DNA of 64,000 bases, from positions 3,350 through 67,349 of the forward strand of contig JAMCTE010000037.1 of the NCBI GenBank assembly GCA_023381015.1, in the 5' to 3' direction. Source of the DNA: Patescibacteria group bacterium (lineage in GTDB: Bacteria > Patescibacteriota > Microgenomatia > UBA1406 > GWC2-37-13). Made by a program: the position numbers and the translations under genes. Each line of letters begins with the position of its first letter. Position 1 is the first letter of the stretch. Positions 40,584 to 49,208 of this stretch are shown here, in pieces. Below the pieces are notes generated by a model. That model was not told the origin of the DNA. It was given only the letters and a program-made list of their open reading frames with translations, and ran no database searches.

Positions 40584-42335
40584 ATGGCAGAGGTTACACC
40601 GGTTCCGGGAAGAATTGCCGTTGAAGCGGGCACGAACACTCCGACAGGCAAAGAGGCAAAAGCTCTAGGGAAAGAAGTCGGTAACCTATCGCTTATTACG
40701 GTAGATGCCGCTGCCGGCGGCGAGATACCAACAGGGCTCAAAGATAATCTTTTTGTCGCTTATTTTGGGGATAAAAATCCAAACAAAGTAACCGATCCGG
40801 TTTTGAAACCGTTGGCATTGGGCTTGAATCAAATAATTACTCAACTGGAAACTAATTTGAAAACAGGTGTAGGCGGGACTGGCGAATTAAACAAAGCCAT
40901 TATCGAGACGATCAGGTCGAACGAAGGTTGGAAAAAAGCTTTTGAACTATTGGATCCGAGTAAGCAGGCGGAGTTAATAAAAACTATCAGGGAGATGGGA
41001 GCGGTATCCTCAGGAAGAAAACTTTACGTTGAAAGGATGGTGGTCGCCAAAGAAGGTGGAGGTTATGAGGCTGCGAAGAGAAAATATGACGAAGTCGCCC
41101 GACAGGTCAAAGAAAAAACGGACGAGAGGGATATTTTGAGCGCACAAATAAAAGGCAAAGATCGGGCGAAAATCGTCGCCGACAAAGATGCAAAATCAGC
41201 GACTCTTGAATCCTTAAAGACGAGGAGGCAATCGTTAAAGGAAAGAAGAGATAAGGTCGAAGAAAAAATCGACGAGTTGACGGAGACTTATCGACAAAGG
41301 AATCCAAAAACCGGTACGGTCACTTTTAACAAAGCCGGCAGGGATACCGACCCGGACTACAAAAAATATAAGGGAGAATTAACAAAAATTGACGACGAGG
41401 TTAATGGCACTGCTGCCGCGGCAGGTTTGGATGCCCAGATCATCGCCGCTCAAGGGGAAGTTTCAAAAGCGGAAAAAGCCGTTGCTGCCTTTGAGAGGCA
41501 TGATGTCTTGGTGACAGATATTGGCAAGTTGAGCAAGCAGCTGATCGACGCCGAAGGAGACTTGATAACGGCCAGGACAGCTTTTGCCGACAAAATCAAT
41601 GAATTAATCAAGTCTTTGGGCGGGGTATTGCCCGAGGCCGCCAAGGAGGCGATGAATAAATATAAAGTCAGCATAGATCATGCCAATGAGGAAATGGCCA
41701 ATGCCAAGGCGGCAGAAGCTGCCAAGTCAGGAGAAGTTATCACCGGTGCGACCGCTAACGTAGAAAAATTCTATTTGTTGAAATACGTTAAAGAACAACA
41801 AAGGAGGAGTTCAAAACTGACCAACTTGTTCGGAAGGAACAAAAGCGTCCAAGAAATCGATACGGCAAGATTACAAACCGACTTTAAAAAATTACTTCGC
41901 CGTGACGCCCGGGGAGCTGCTGATTTGCTTAAGGCCGATGTCGACGCTGCTCTGGCAGCCGGTCATGGCGCTGGTTTGAGTCCTGAAGAGATAAAATATT
42001 TCAATGATAATCCACAAGCATACGCCAAATTTATCGAACAAGCGAAACAGACGGTTTTCAAAACCGTTTCCCGGCAGGCAGTTTTGCACCTTGATTTGAC
42101 GGAAACCGACATGAAGACGCTCATCGGTTCCGATGATTTCGCGACGGCGGCGGAGCAGGCAGTTGGTGATGCCCAAAAGCTTAAAGATCTCAAAGAAAAA
42201 ATCGCCGGGGCAGGATTAAAAGGCGGCACTTGGAAAGAAATTGGCGCTAAATTGGCTAAACCTGCCATGATAGGCCTTCTTATTTTTCTTTTTATTCTTT
42301 TAGGATTTGGAGTTTCCAGAATTGGTGGTCACTAG
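40584..42335 (+). CDS. Long coiled-coil, tail-anchored membrane protein
   Basis: 583 residues. Residues about 155-300 form a long coiled coil (KRKYDEVARQVKEKTDERDI, LKTRRQSLKERRDKVEEKID), then further helices (SKAEKAVAAFERHDVLVTDI). A single C-terminal transmembrane helix (MIGLLIFLFILLGFGVS, about 562-578) anchors it, leaving the bulk in the cytoplasm. No catalytic motif is seen. A scaffold or cell-shape role is a guess. It is in a tight operon with 40267-40581 and followed by 42382-42744. Confidence 0.65.
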   Translation: MAEVTPVPGRIAVEAGTNTPTGKEAKALGKEVGNLSLITVDAAAGGEIPTGLKDNLFVAYFGDKNPNKVTDPVLKPLALGLNQIITQLETNLKTGVGGTGELNKAIIETIRSNEGWKKAFELLDPSKQAELIKTIREMGAVSSGRKLYVERMVVAKEGGGYEAAKRKYDEVARQVKEKTDERDILSAQIKGKDRAKIVADKDAKSATLESLKTRRQSLKERRDKVEEKIDELTETYRQRNPKTGTVTFNKAGRDTDPDYKKYKGELTKIDDEVNGTAAAAGLDAQIIAAQGEVSKAEKAVAAFERHDVLVTDIGKLSKQLIDAEGDLITARTAFADKINELIKSLGGVLPEAAKEAMNKYKVSIDHANEEMANAKAAEAAKSGEVITGATANVEKFYLLKYVKEQQRRSSKLTNLFGRNKSVQEIDTARLQTDFKKLLRRDARGAADLLKADVDAALAAGHGAGLSPEEIKYFNDNPQAYAKFIEQAKQTVFKTVSRQAVLHLDLTETDMKTLIGSDDFATAAEQAVGDAQKLKDLKEKIAGAGLKGGTWKEIGAKLAKPAMIGLLIFLFILLGFGVSRIGGH

Positions 42336-42381
42336 TTTAATTTAGAATACCTTCTTAGCAGCATATGTTAATATAAAATAT

Positions 42382-42744
42382 ATGCTTGATGCAGGAATAG
42401 CTACAGAAATGACGCCTTTTATGCCACCGGTAAAATCTACGGAAGGCGTAGTTAAAGGCGGGTTTACTCCATTGCCAAGAGAACTTTTGGGAGCGTCTCG
42501 TCCAACCGAAATCAAACCAGCTGTAGTTGGCAGCGAAAACAGGTTAACCACTAAAGAACCAGCTACTAGTCCGGAAATAGAACAATTGATGGCGCAGATT
42601 TTGTCTCAAGGAGAGCCTAAGCCAACGAAACATCTTGCCGCCAAACCAGAAGAAATGTCAGTCCAAAAAAGGAAAACCTTGATGGATTATTTACAAAATG
42701 CCTGGCAATCATTAAAAAACTATTTTAAAAATTTGTTTACGTAA
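42382..42744 (+). CDS. Hypothetical Pro-rich small protein
   Basis: 120 residues. A low-complexity Pro/Thr-rich first part and a C-terminal amphipathic helix (MDYLQNAWQSLKNYFKNLFT). A TATAAA stretch is close to the ATG. It follows the coiled-coil gene by 46 bases and may be part of the same function. No family recognised. Confidence 0.5.
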   Translation: MLDAGIATEMTPFMPPVKSTEGVVKGGFTPLPRELLGASRPTEIKPAVVGSENRLTTKEPATSPEIEQLMAQILSQGEPKPTKHLAAKPEEMSVQKRKTLMDYLQNAWQSLKNYFKNLFT

Positions 42745-42746
42745 GT

Positions 42747-42968
42747 TTACTTTTCTTCTTCGACGCCAAGGAGTCTTAGAACAACCTCTTTACGATATCT
42801 TCTGTCACCGCGGGAGTTGATCCTAATGGCCGGAAGTTTGCCTTTTTTTCCCCAGCGCTTGATCGTCAGGGGAGAAATTCTCAGGAGTTCGGCGACCTCG
42901 CGGATGGTCATCAAGTCGGGCAGGTCGGCGAGTGATACTTTGTTAGACGATTTGCTAGAGACTGACAT
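42747..42968 (-). CDS. MerR/excisionase-type helix-turn-helix protein
   Basis: 73 residues: MTIREVAELLRISPLTIKRW plus GKKGKLPAIRINSRGDRRYR is the classic short MerR/excisionase HTH. It binds DNA; role unknown. A TATAAT box lies seven bases upstream of the ATG. Confidence 0.85.
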   Translation of the reverse strand: MSVSSKSSNKVSLADLPDLMTIREVAELLRISPLTIKRWGKKGKLPAIRINSRGDRRYRKEVVLRLLGVEEEK

Positions 42969-42975
42969 AGAAAGT

Positions 42976-42981
42976 ATTATA
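42976..42981 (-). promoter_or_regulatory. -10 box for the excisionase-type HTH gene
   Basis: TATAAT on the minus strand, seven bases before the ATG. Confidence 0.55.
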
Positions 42982-42989
42982 TAGAATCA

Positions 42990-43103
42990 ATGTCAAATGT
43001 CAAATCCTAAAACTCAAAACAAAAGCCGCGAAACATCTTGTCCGATTCAAAAGATTTTCGATTCAAGATTTGGATTTACCGTTGAGGATTTGAGTTTTGA
43101 GAT
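42990..43103. repeat. Family B inverted-repeat element, copy 2
   Basis: CAAATGTCAAATCCTAAAAC on the left and GAGGATTTGAGTTTTGAGAT on the right, as in copy 1, but with a longer core. It forms the leader of the muramidase-like gene at 43115. Confidence 0.85.
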
Positions 43104-43114
43104 ATACTTTTATT

Positions 43115-44155
43115 GTGAAAGAGTATTTTTTGAGAAATTACAGGATTTTCCTATCAATTATTTTTTCATTCATATTTGTATTTTTTATCGTCCCGATTTT
43201 TGCGACTCCTGGCCGGTTGACCGATTTGGCGAAAAATTTTTATTCCTTATTGACTTTGAAATTTTCCCTGCAAAACAATAATCTTTCTCAAAATCAAACC
43301 AACCCTTTTAATCCGCCGACAGTCGAACCAGCACAGGTGTTACCAAACGAGCCTTCCGTAAGCTCAGATGTTGCCAACGGATCATCAGGATCGTTTGAGC
43401 CAACAACAGGTTTGATGAATCAAACCCCTACATCATCTAACCAGGTGCCGACTGCTACCCAGCCAACCAAAACACCAAAACCAACTAAACCTCCCGATGT
43501 TTTTCCGATCGACCCGTCGCTTGCTCGCCCAGGGACAACGACCGATGAAGTTTTTAATATTGCTTCGCAAAAAACCTGCGTTCCAGTACCGGTTTTAAAA
43601 GGCATTGCTTATATAGAATCAGGAAGTTTTTTTGACGTCGTCTCGCCAAAATACTTTTTACTTTATAACTCGGCCAACTGGTGGAACAGTCAATATCTGA
43701 CCGAAGAAAAGCGAGCTTGCGGTGGATACGATTATGATAATGGCAGCGGTTTAATCTTGTCAGACAGTCTTTTTGCCGGATATAACTGTCATTCCGATGG
43801 TTCAACCGGGCCTCAATCGTATATCTATGGCCCAATGCAGGTCAATGGCATAGAACAGGATCAGTTTGGACCAAAAGTCGCCAGCCTTTTAAAGGTGAAT
43901 AATGTTGACCGGAGGATTATTTTAGATGCGATTATGATCGTTGGCTTAGAAGCGAATGATAATGTAAAGCCGACGAGTTGTACCAATTGGACGGCTTGGC
44001 AGGTAGCTAAAGCAGCTTGTGGATATTATGGTAGTTGCGGATTTAAAGACGGCACTTACTACTGCAATACTTTTTGTCGCAACTACGCCAAATTCGGCGG
44101 TAAGCAAAACTGCCAAGCCGCAGTCAATCAAATGCAGGACAACTGTTGGCAATAA
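43115..44155 (+). CDS. Exported muramidase-like (SLT-fold) protein, paralogue 1
   Basis: 346 residues from the GTG at 43115. One N-terminal membrane segment, a Ser/Thr/Pro linker with TQPTKTPKPTKPPD, then a domain in which CVPVPVLKGIAYIESGSFF and, later, YGPMQVNGIEQDQFG fit the Glu and GxMQ motifs of lytic transglycosylase/lysozyme folds. Several Cys suggest disulphides. It may cut peptidoglycan at the cell surface. A second member (44264-45295) faces it. The upstream in-frame TTG belongs to a repeat, so GTG is the more likely start. Confidence 0.6.
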   Translation: MKEYFLRNYRIFLSIIFSFIFVFFIVPIFATPGRLTDLAKNFYSLLTLKFSLQNNNLSQNQTNPFNPPTVEPAQVLPNEPSVSSDVANGSSGSFEPTTGLMNQTPTSSNQVPTATQPTKTPKPTKPPDVFPIDPSLARPGTTTDEVFNIASQKTCVPVPVLKGIAYIESGSFFDVVSPKYFLLYNSANWWNSQYLTEEKRACGGYDYDNGSGLILSDSLFAGYNCHSDGSTGPQSYIYGPMQVNGIEQDQFGPKVASLLKVNNVDRRIILDAIMIVGLEANDNVKPTSCTNWTAWQVAKAACGYYGSCGFKDGTYYCNTFCRNYAKFGGKQNCQAAVNQMQDNCWQ

Positions 44156-44157
44156 TA

Positions 44158-44280
44158 GTAAAAATAAACGAATACTACAAATAAACAAATCAATGAATAA
44201 ATAATTGAATGATTAAATGAATTATTACATTTGAATATTGATTTGAACTATTTGCAGATTTGTTTATTTGCTGTATTGAT
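44158..44280. repeat. Family D inverted-repeat element, copy 1
   Basis: AATAAACGAATACTACAAAT and AATAAACAAATC on the left; GATTTGTTTATTTGCTGTAT on the right. It lies between the two convergent muramidase-like genes, and the second gene ends inside it (YHQYSK and stop). Confidence 0.75.
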
Positions 44281-45295
44281 GGTAGTAGTTTATGACGTCG
44301 TCACAGTAATTTCTGCCGCTATTATTTTCCGTTACCTGACAAGAGCCATGAAATTTTGCTGCTACTGCCCTGATTGTCGAATCGGGCCAACTGTCGCAAG
44401 ACATCGGTAAGTTGCCGGCGCGGTTTATCAGCTGAACGGCGAAGATGAGAGCGCCGTCAAACAGGACTCTCCGATCGATATTTTTGGGCAGGACTTGAGA
44501 GGTGTATTTTCTGGTTGACGATTGTTCATATGCGGAGACTTGCATGAGTCCCATAATTTGCTGATCATAAGAGGCGGGAATCGGATATTCACAGACCCGT
44601 CCGGCGTCATAGCCGTCGTTCGGGACAATACCGGTCATCGTATCATAGGCGTATCCGTAGCAAGAGTCACCGCTGCCGTTTTGCCACCAACCATAAGTGT
44701 TATATATTTTTATCTTTGAAGCACTGTCATTGATAAAATTCCAGTCACCGGTTTCCTCAAGTTTAAAAGCCATGATCAGGGCTGCCGGGATGCATTCGTA
44801 TTTGGATACTTCCTGAAAAACTCCCATCAGGTTAGTTCCCGGTCTTGTATCCGACGTGATTGGCGGCAGGGGAGTCGGTTTGGGAGTCTTTGTCGGTTTC
44901 GGGGTGTTGACTGGGATAGCCTGTGTTGGGATGTCCGCCGGTAAAGTAGGCTGGATGTCTGATGTCGGTTGATTAAAGTCGGTAGCAGCTTGTTGGTCAT
45001 TGGAAGAGGAATTGACGCTGGCATTATTATCCAAAGGCAAGGCAACGGTGGGTAAATTAGTCAAACCGTTACCGCCGTTAAGATTGCCGCTTCCGAAATC
45101 GCCGTTGGGAGTAAATTGGAGGGTAAAAAGTTTCGTCAAGTTGAGGCTGGGAAATTTGATGTTGGCAAGAAGACCTTTGACGCTAGTTGTTTCTGTCGGC
45201 GCGATGAAAGGGGTAGTAGATAAACGTCCGTACAAAATGACAAAGATGAAAGCGATAGTGATTGAGGTGACAATGCGAATACGATGATTAAACAT
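44264..45295 (-). CDS. Exported muramidase-like (SLT-fold) protein, paralogue 2
   Basis: 343 residues. Same layout as the convergent gene: membrane segment, Thr/Pro linker (NTPKPTKTPKPTPLPP), and a domain with CIPAALIMAFKLEETGDW and DQQIMGLMQVSAYEQSS, plus PKNIDRRVLFDGALIFAVQL, which matches NNVDRRIILDAIMIVG of paralogue 1. The two are clearly related but well diverged. ATG at 45295 is chosen since the upstream TTG start falls in a family C repeat. Confidence 0.6.
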   Translation of the reverse strand: MFNHRIRIVTSITIAFIFVILYGRLSTTPFIAPTETTSVKGLLANIKFPSLNLTKLFTLQFTPNGDFGSGNLNGGNGLTNLPTVALPLDNNASVNSSSNDQQAATDFNQPTSDIQPTLPADIPTQAIPVNTPKPTKTPKPTPLPPITSDTRPGTNLMGVFQEVSKYECIPAALIMAFKLEETGDWNFINDSASKIKIYNTYGWWQNGSGDSCYGYAYDTMTGIVPNDGYDAGRVCEYPIPASYDQQIMGLMQVSAYEQSSTRKYTSQVLPKNIDRRVLFDGALIFAVQLINRAGNLPMSCDSWPDSTIRAVAAKFHGSCQVTENNSGRNYCDDVINYYHQYSK

Positions 45296-45307
45296 TTTTT
45301 TTAATAA

Positions 45308-45463
45308 ACCAATAACCAAATTCCCTGCCTGTCGTCAGGCAGGCAAGTACTCCAGACAATATTCAATCTTCAATTACCAATTGAATAAAACATATGTTTG
45401 ATTATTGAATATTGGTTATTGTAATTTGTTTGGAATACTTGTCTTATTGGTGATTGGTTATTT
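45308..45463. repeat. Family C inverted-repeat element, copy 1
   Basis: CCAATAACCAAATTCC at the left, ATTGGTTATTGTAATTTG and TTATTGGTGATTGGTTATT at the right, with an inserted hairpin CCTGCCTG/CAGGCAGG. Copy 2 is at 54025-54149. With family A copy 3 it fills the 340-base gap between 45296 and 45634, which holds no gene. Confidence 0.8.
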
Positions 45464-45521
45464 TAACTGTTTTATCCCTTGATTTGCCCTTATTATTAAT
45501 ATACATTATTAGTAAATAGTT

Positions 45522-45618
45522 GTCATTCCGGCGAAGGGACGTTTAACGTCCCGAAGGCCGGAATCCAGACGAATTATTGAACAATTTTAAATTGGATCCC
45601 GACTTACGTCGGGATGAC
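45522..45618. repeat. Family A double-hairpin element, copy 3
   Basis: Standard A element, but the loop of the left hairpin holds an extra palindrome GGGACGTTTAACGTCCC. The right hairpin's GGGATGAC provides an ATG that would extend the next gene by seven residues. Confidence 0.9.
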
Positions 45619-45634
45619 TAGGAAAATAATTTCA

Positions 45635-47368
45635 ATGAAAAATAGGAGCGGTCAGGCGGCTGCTTTATTAACTTTAGGATTAGTCATCGTCGGCGGCCTT
45701 TTGACGATTGGGATTTCTTACTTTACCAACAGCCAGAAAATTGCCACCAATTCGAGAGCGGCGTCTTGCACGATGTATGATTGCAGTAAGCAATTCGGTA
45801 GTCAATACACCGGCTCGGTTTGTTATCAAGGATCAGATTTCTATAGTGGCACTTGTGGCGCGACGGGATGTACAGGCAGTCCTTATAGCAATGGTTGGCA
45901 TGGTGGCTGTGTTGCCAGTTCACCTGGTTCAAACCCGCCCGCAAATCCGCCGGGTAACCCTTCTCCTCCAGCTAGCGCAGGAGGTGGTAACGGTGATAGT
46001 TTGACTCCCGACAGGCTTTGCTGCAAAACATATAGCTGTGGTGCGTACGGAGCCAGTCCAAGCCAAATGATGGTCAAAGTTCTTGGTTTTACCGGCACTT
46101 ACAAGGGCGTTGATGGTTATACCAGTTGTGCGACTACCGGTTACAGCAATGTCCAGCAGTGTAGCGCCATACCTGGTGCACCGTCATCAAACGGCGCGAC
46201 AGGATTTGTTGATTGTCCTGGTGCTTCGTCTCCGCCGGGACAAGGTAGTGGTGGGGCAAACGGCAATCCCAACCCACCCGCCAATAGTGGCAACTTTGGC
46301 TACTGTTGTGTCGTTTACAAGCAGGGCCTATATACGAACGTTTATGGGTGCAGCAATTCAAGTTCATATGTGGTCAAGGCGGTCGGTTTTTACGGCACCA
46401 ATAAAGACGGCACCGAGGGATATACCAGTTGCGCGACAACCGGATATGAAAAATATTCCGGCGTACAGCAGGTTGGAGATTGTGCCAATATTTCCGGAGC
46501 AGAGTCTTTGACTTCCGGCGGAACCACGTGCGTTGCCGACGCGAATGCCACACCAGTCCAACAGGGTAGTCCGACACTTGGCGGTCAAGACGGTCCTTGT
46601 TACCCTCCAGGCGATAATCCGAACGATCAAAACAATAAAAATTTTAGCTGCGATTCTCCACTGGTTTGTTCGAGCCAAGACGGCACCGGTTCTTGCTCGA
46701 CGTCTCAAGGAGGATCTTCACAATCAGGCGGCGTACAGAATGCCGGTTTGCAATCGTCAACGTGTCCTAGTGGATTAGCATTTGATCAATGTACTTTCGG
46801 TCAAGGAGACAGTGCTTCTTACGGGCCCGCCACCTGTGGTCCAAATAAGAAAACAGAAAATAATATGCCCGGATGCAACTCTACGCCATCAGGTAAGCAA
46901 TGTAGCGATTTTACCGACATCTATTCTTGCGATGGCTCTAATCAGACATTGAGCTGCGCCTGGGATGGCAAGAAGTGTCTGGATACATCATCTAGCTCTG
47001 CCAACGGCGGAGTAACCAATACCCCCATTCCCTTAAACGTCACCAACGTCACGGTCGATAAGAGTTGCGTCAATCCTGATACTTATACAAAGTGTTCGTC
47101 ACAAAGATCAACGGTCGATGGTTCACAGTGCACCAATCCTAGTGGTTATTATTACTATAAAGGAAAATACTATTCGCCCCTTTGTACAGAGATCGATGTT
47201 CAAAACTACTGTTGCGGATCAACTGCTAACAACAATACTTTTAGCGTAATCAATACCTTCTCTTCTACCTATCATCAAGCGACTACCGATAACGGACAGA
47301 ACTGTTATATGATTCAAGATCCGTCGACCGGCCAACCGGCGTGTCTGGTCATAAATTTACAACCGTAA
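45635..47368 (+). CDS. Exported Cys-rich protein with internal repeat
   Basis: 577 residues from the ATG at 45635; the in-frame ATG at 45614 is part of a family A repeat. The N-terminus (GQAAALLTLGLVIVGGLLTI) is a transmembrane or pilin-like segment. The body is full of Cys, Gly, Ser and Thr. Two units repeat: CCKTYSCGAYGASPSQMMVK with DGYTSCATTGYSNVQQC, and CCVVYKQGLYTNVYGC with EGYTSCATTGYEKYSGVQQ. It is probably a disulphide-rich surface or pilus-associated protein. It begins the run of exported proteins leading to the cohesin operon. Confidence 0.7.
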   Translation: MKNRSGQAAALLTLGLVIVGGLLTIGISYFTNSQKIATNSRAASCTMYDCSKQFGSQYTGSVCYQGSDFYSGTCGATGCTGSPYSNGWHGGCVASSPGSNPPANPPGNPSPPASAGGGNGDSLTPDRLCCKTYSCGAYGASPSQMMVKVLGFTGTYKGVDGYTSCATTGYSNVQQCSAIPGAPSSNGATGFVDCPGASSPPGQGSGGANGNPNPPANSGNFGYCCVVYKQGLYTNVYGCSNSSSYVVKAVGFYGTNKDGTEGYTSCATTGYEKYSGVQQVGDCANISGAESLTSGGTTCVADANATPVQQGSPTLGGQDGPCYPPGDNPNDQNNKNFSCDSPLVCSSQDGTGSCSTSQGGSSQSGGVQNAGLQSSTCPSGLAFDQCTFGQGDSASYGPATCGPNKKTENNMPGCNSTPSGKQCSDFTDIYSCDGSNQTLSCAWDGKKCLDTSSSSANGGVTNTPIPLNVTNVTVDKSCVNPDTYTKCSSQRSTVDGSQCTNPSGYYYYKGKYYSPLCTEIDVQNYCCGSTANNNTFSVINTFSSTYHQATTDNGQNCYMIQDPSTGQPACLVINLQP

Positions 47369-47371
47369 AAT

Positions 47372-47794
47372 ATGTTCAATAACATCAAGATAAAAATCTT
47401 ATTGGTGTTAGTTTTTAGTTTTCTTGTCGTTAAATTTGCTTCTCCGGCAATATTTTTGGCCAATACTCCTAGAGTCAATCCTACTATTGTTGCCAACATA
47501 TTCAACGCTCCCAGCACTTTAGCCCAACTGCCAAGCAGCCTGTTTTCGCAAATAAGCAATATTAATTTGTTTAAGACTAGTCCAGCATCCAACAACAACA
47601 CCTTTGCCAATATCAAAGCCGTCGTGCCGGCCGCCAACGTCATATTCCAACCAGTCACTCAAAATGTCTCGGCGGCGGAGAACCCGACGACCGGAGAAAA
47701 ATACATCCAACTGAAAGCCGGTACAAAATATAAAATTTCCGGTTACGTGACGATTGACGGTAAACAATATCCGAAATTAGAAATTGTTCAGTAG
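47372..47794 (+). CDS. Small exported protein, SH3-like C-terminus possible
   Basis: 140 residues. One N-terminal hydrophobic segment (signal or anchor, about 8-27), a low-complexity middle, and a beta-rich end (YIQLKAGTKYKISGYVTIDG KQYPKLEIVQ). Three bases after the Cys-rich gene, so co-transcribed. Function unknown. Confidence 0.6.
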   Translation: MFNNIKIKILLVLVFSFLVVKFASPAIFLANTPRVNPTIVANIFNAPSTLAQLPSSLFSQISNINLFKTSPASNNNTFANIKAVVPAANVIFQPVTQNVSAAENPTTGEKYIQLKAGTKYKISGYVTIDGKQYPKLEIVQ

Positions 47795-47839
47795 ATATTT
47801 GCTATTTAAAATTTAAATTTAATATTTTATATTTAATCT

Positions 47840-48136
47840 ATGTATATAGGACCTTTTTATTTGGACACTAAAGAAATTTTTTTGATTTTGGCAGCAATTC
47901 TTCTTGGTATAGCTTGGTTTTTCGGTTGGCCATTGTGGTGGTTTGACAAACGGGCCCTTTTGACTTTGGTGATTTTGATGTTGATCACCAAAGGTTTGCT
48001 GCCGTCGATCCATAATGAAGCCTTCTTTATATTGGCGATCGTGACGATATTCGTTTCTTTATATTTGCCGATTTTCCAGGTGGTATTATTTTATTTTGTT
48101 AGTTTTTTGATGTTCAGGTTTTTAAAAGTTATCTAA
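47840..48136 (+). CDS. Small membrane protein
   Basis: 98 residues with three transmembrane helices (EIFLILAAILLGIAWFFGW, ALLTLVILMLITKGLL, AFFILAIVTIFVSLYLPIF). No family recognised. It sits between the Cys-rich pair and the dockerin gene on the same strand. Confidence 0.55.
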   Translation: MYIGPFYLDTKEIFLILAAILLGIAWFFGWPLWWFDKRALLTLVILMLITKGLLPSIHNEAFFILAIVTIFVSLYLPIFQVVLFYFVSFLMFRFLKVI

Positions 48137-48182
48137 ACATTTTATTGGACTGAGTCGAAAGGCTCGAATTATCAAAGTTTGT

Positions 48183-49208
48183 ATGAAAAAAATAAACAAG
48201 ATTTTTATTTTTTTATTGACGGTAGCGGTTTTTATACTGTCGACAAGGCTGGCTTACGGAGGATGCAATAGATTTGGTTGCTGTCGAAATGGAATGCCAA
48301 ACTATAATGGTAAATGCGGTACTGGTGGTGGAGGCGGAGGTGGTGGAGGTGGTGGAGGAACTGCTCCAACCAGTACACCGACGCCGACGCCAACAACAAC
48401 CCAAACGGAATCCAGTTGGAATATTGCACCGATTACTCCGGGAACCGATGATCTTTGCCAGTCGATGACCATATCGGATACCAATATCGGTCCCGGCGAA
48501 AGCTTGGTTGTCACTTCTCAGTCAACCAGTACCGACATCGTCAACTTTGGTTGGTGGCTTTACAACTTGGACAACCTGGATGCAAAAGGCAATCCATTGC
48601 CGATAAAATTTGTCAGCGGCAGCACCAACGTCGCCGGATCGATCAACAAATATCAAGTCTCCACCAATCAGTCGGCTTTGACGATCAATTTCAGCGACGT
48701 AGACAAAAGGGATTATGGTTGGAATTATTACTTGCCAAAACCAAAAAGAATCAGAGTCGACGGTTATTTCAAAAAAGTCGGAGCGACAGCCTGGTCGAAA
48801 TTCAACACCAACTGTTCGAAGAGTTTCAATGCCGCGACGGTCGATCCGACTCCGACCCCCAACGTTAATTGCGTTTGCAGCGCGGCCAATGTCTGTGCCA
48901 CCAGTTGTTTTTTTGACAAATTTGCCTCAGGCGTCACTTATTCATCTTCAATCATGTGCACTTCGCCCGGCTCATACAGTTCGACCCCGACCGACGCCCA
49001 AAAGACACAATTCTGCCGAAATTACCTGAGAACCAAGGGCGACGCCAATGGCGACGGAAAAGTCGACACGCTTGATTATTTCTATTATGTTTCTGGAACA
49101 ACGTTTGGAGCCAAACTGCCGCCGACGGTAAACCTTGATTTTAACGGCGATGGCGTCGTCAGTTCGGCTGATAAAGACATATTAATGAAAATACTGAAAC
49201 CGCAATGA
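48183..49208 (+). CDS. Exported protein with C-terminal type I dockerin
   Basis: 341 residues. Signal/anchor (about 4-24), a short Cys-containing segment, a long Gly run, a TPTPTPTTT linker, a beta-rich middle domain (about 90-230), and a C-terminal dockerin with two calcium-binding loops: GDANGDGKVDTLDYF and DFNGDGVVSSADKDIL. Dockerins bind cohesins, and both are in this operon. The stop overlaps the next start (ATGA). Confidence 0.8.
   Translation: MKKINKIFIFLLTVAVFILSTRLAYGGCNRFGCCRNGMPNYNGKCGTGGGGGGGGGGGGTAPTSTPTPTPTTTQTESSWNIAPITPGTDDLCQSMTISDTNIGPGESLVVTSQSTSTDIVNFGWWLYNLDNLDAKGNPLPIKFVSGSTNVAGSINKYQVSTNQSALTINFSDVDKRDYGWNYYLPKPKRIRVDGYFKKVGATAWSKFNTNCSKSFNAATVDPTPTPNVNCVCSAANVCATSCFFDKFASGVTYSSSIMCTSPGSYSSTPTDAQKTQFCRNYLRTKGDANGDGKVDTLDYFYYVSGTTFGAKLPPTVNLDFNGDGVVSSADKDILMKILKPQ

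Noticed and set aside
48300-48380. Poly-Gly stretch as slippage or sequencing error
   Set aside because: The GGTGGAGG units vary at third positions and keep the frame into a Thr/Pro linker and a good dockerin, so it is a real glycine-rich linker.
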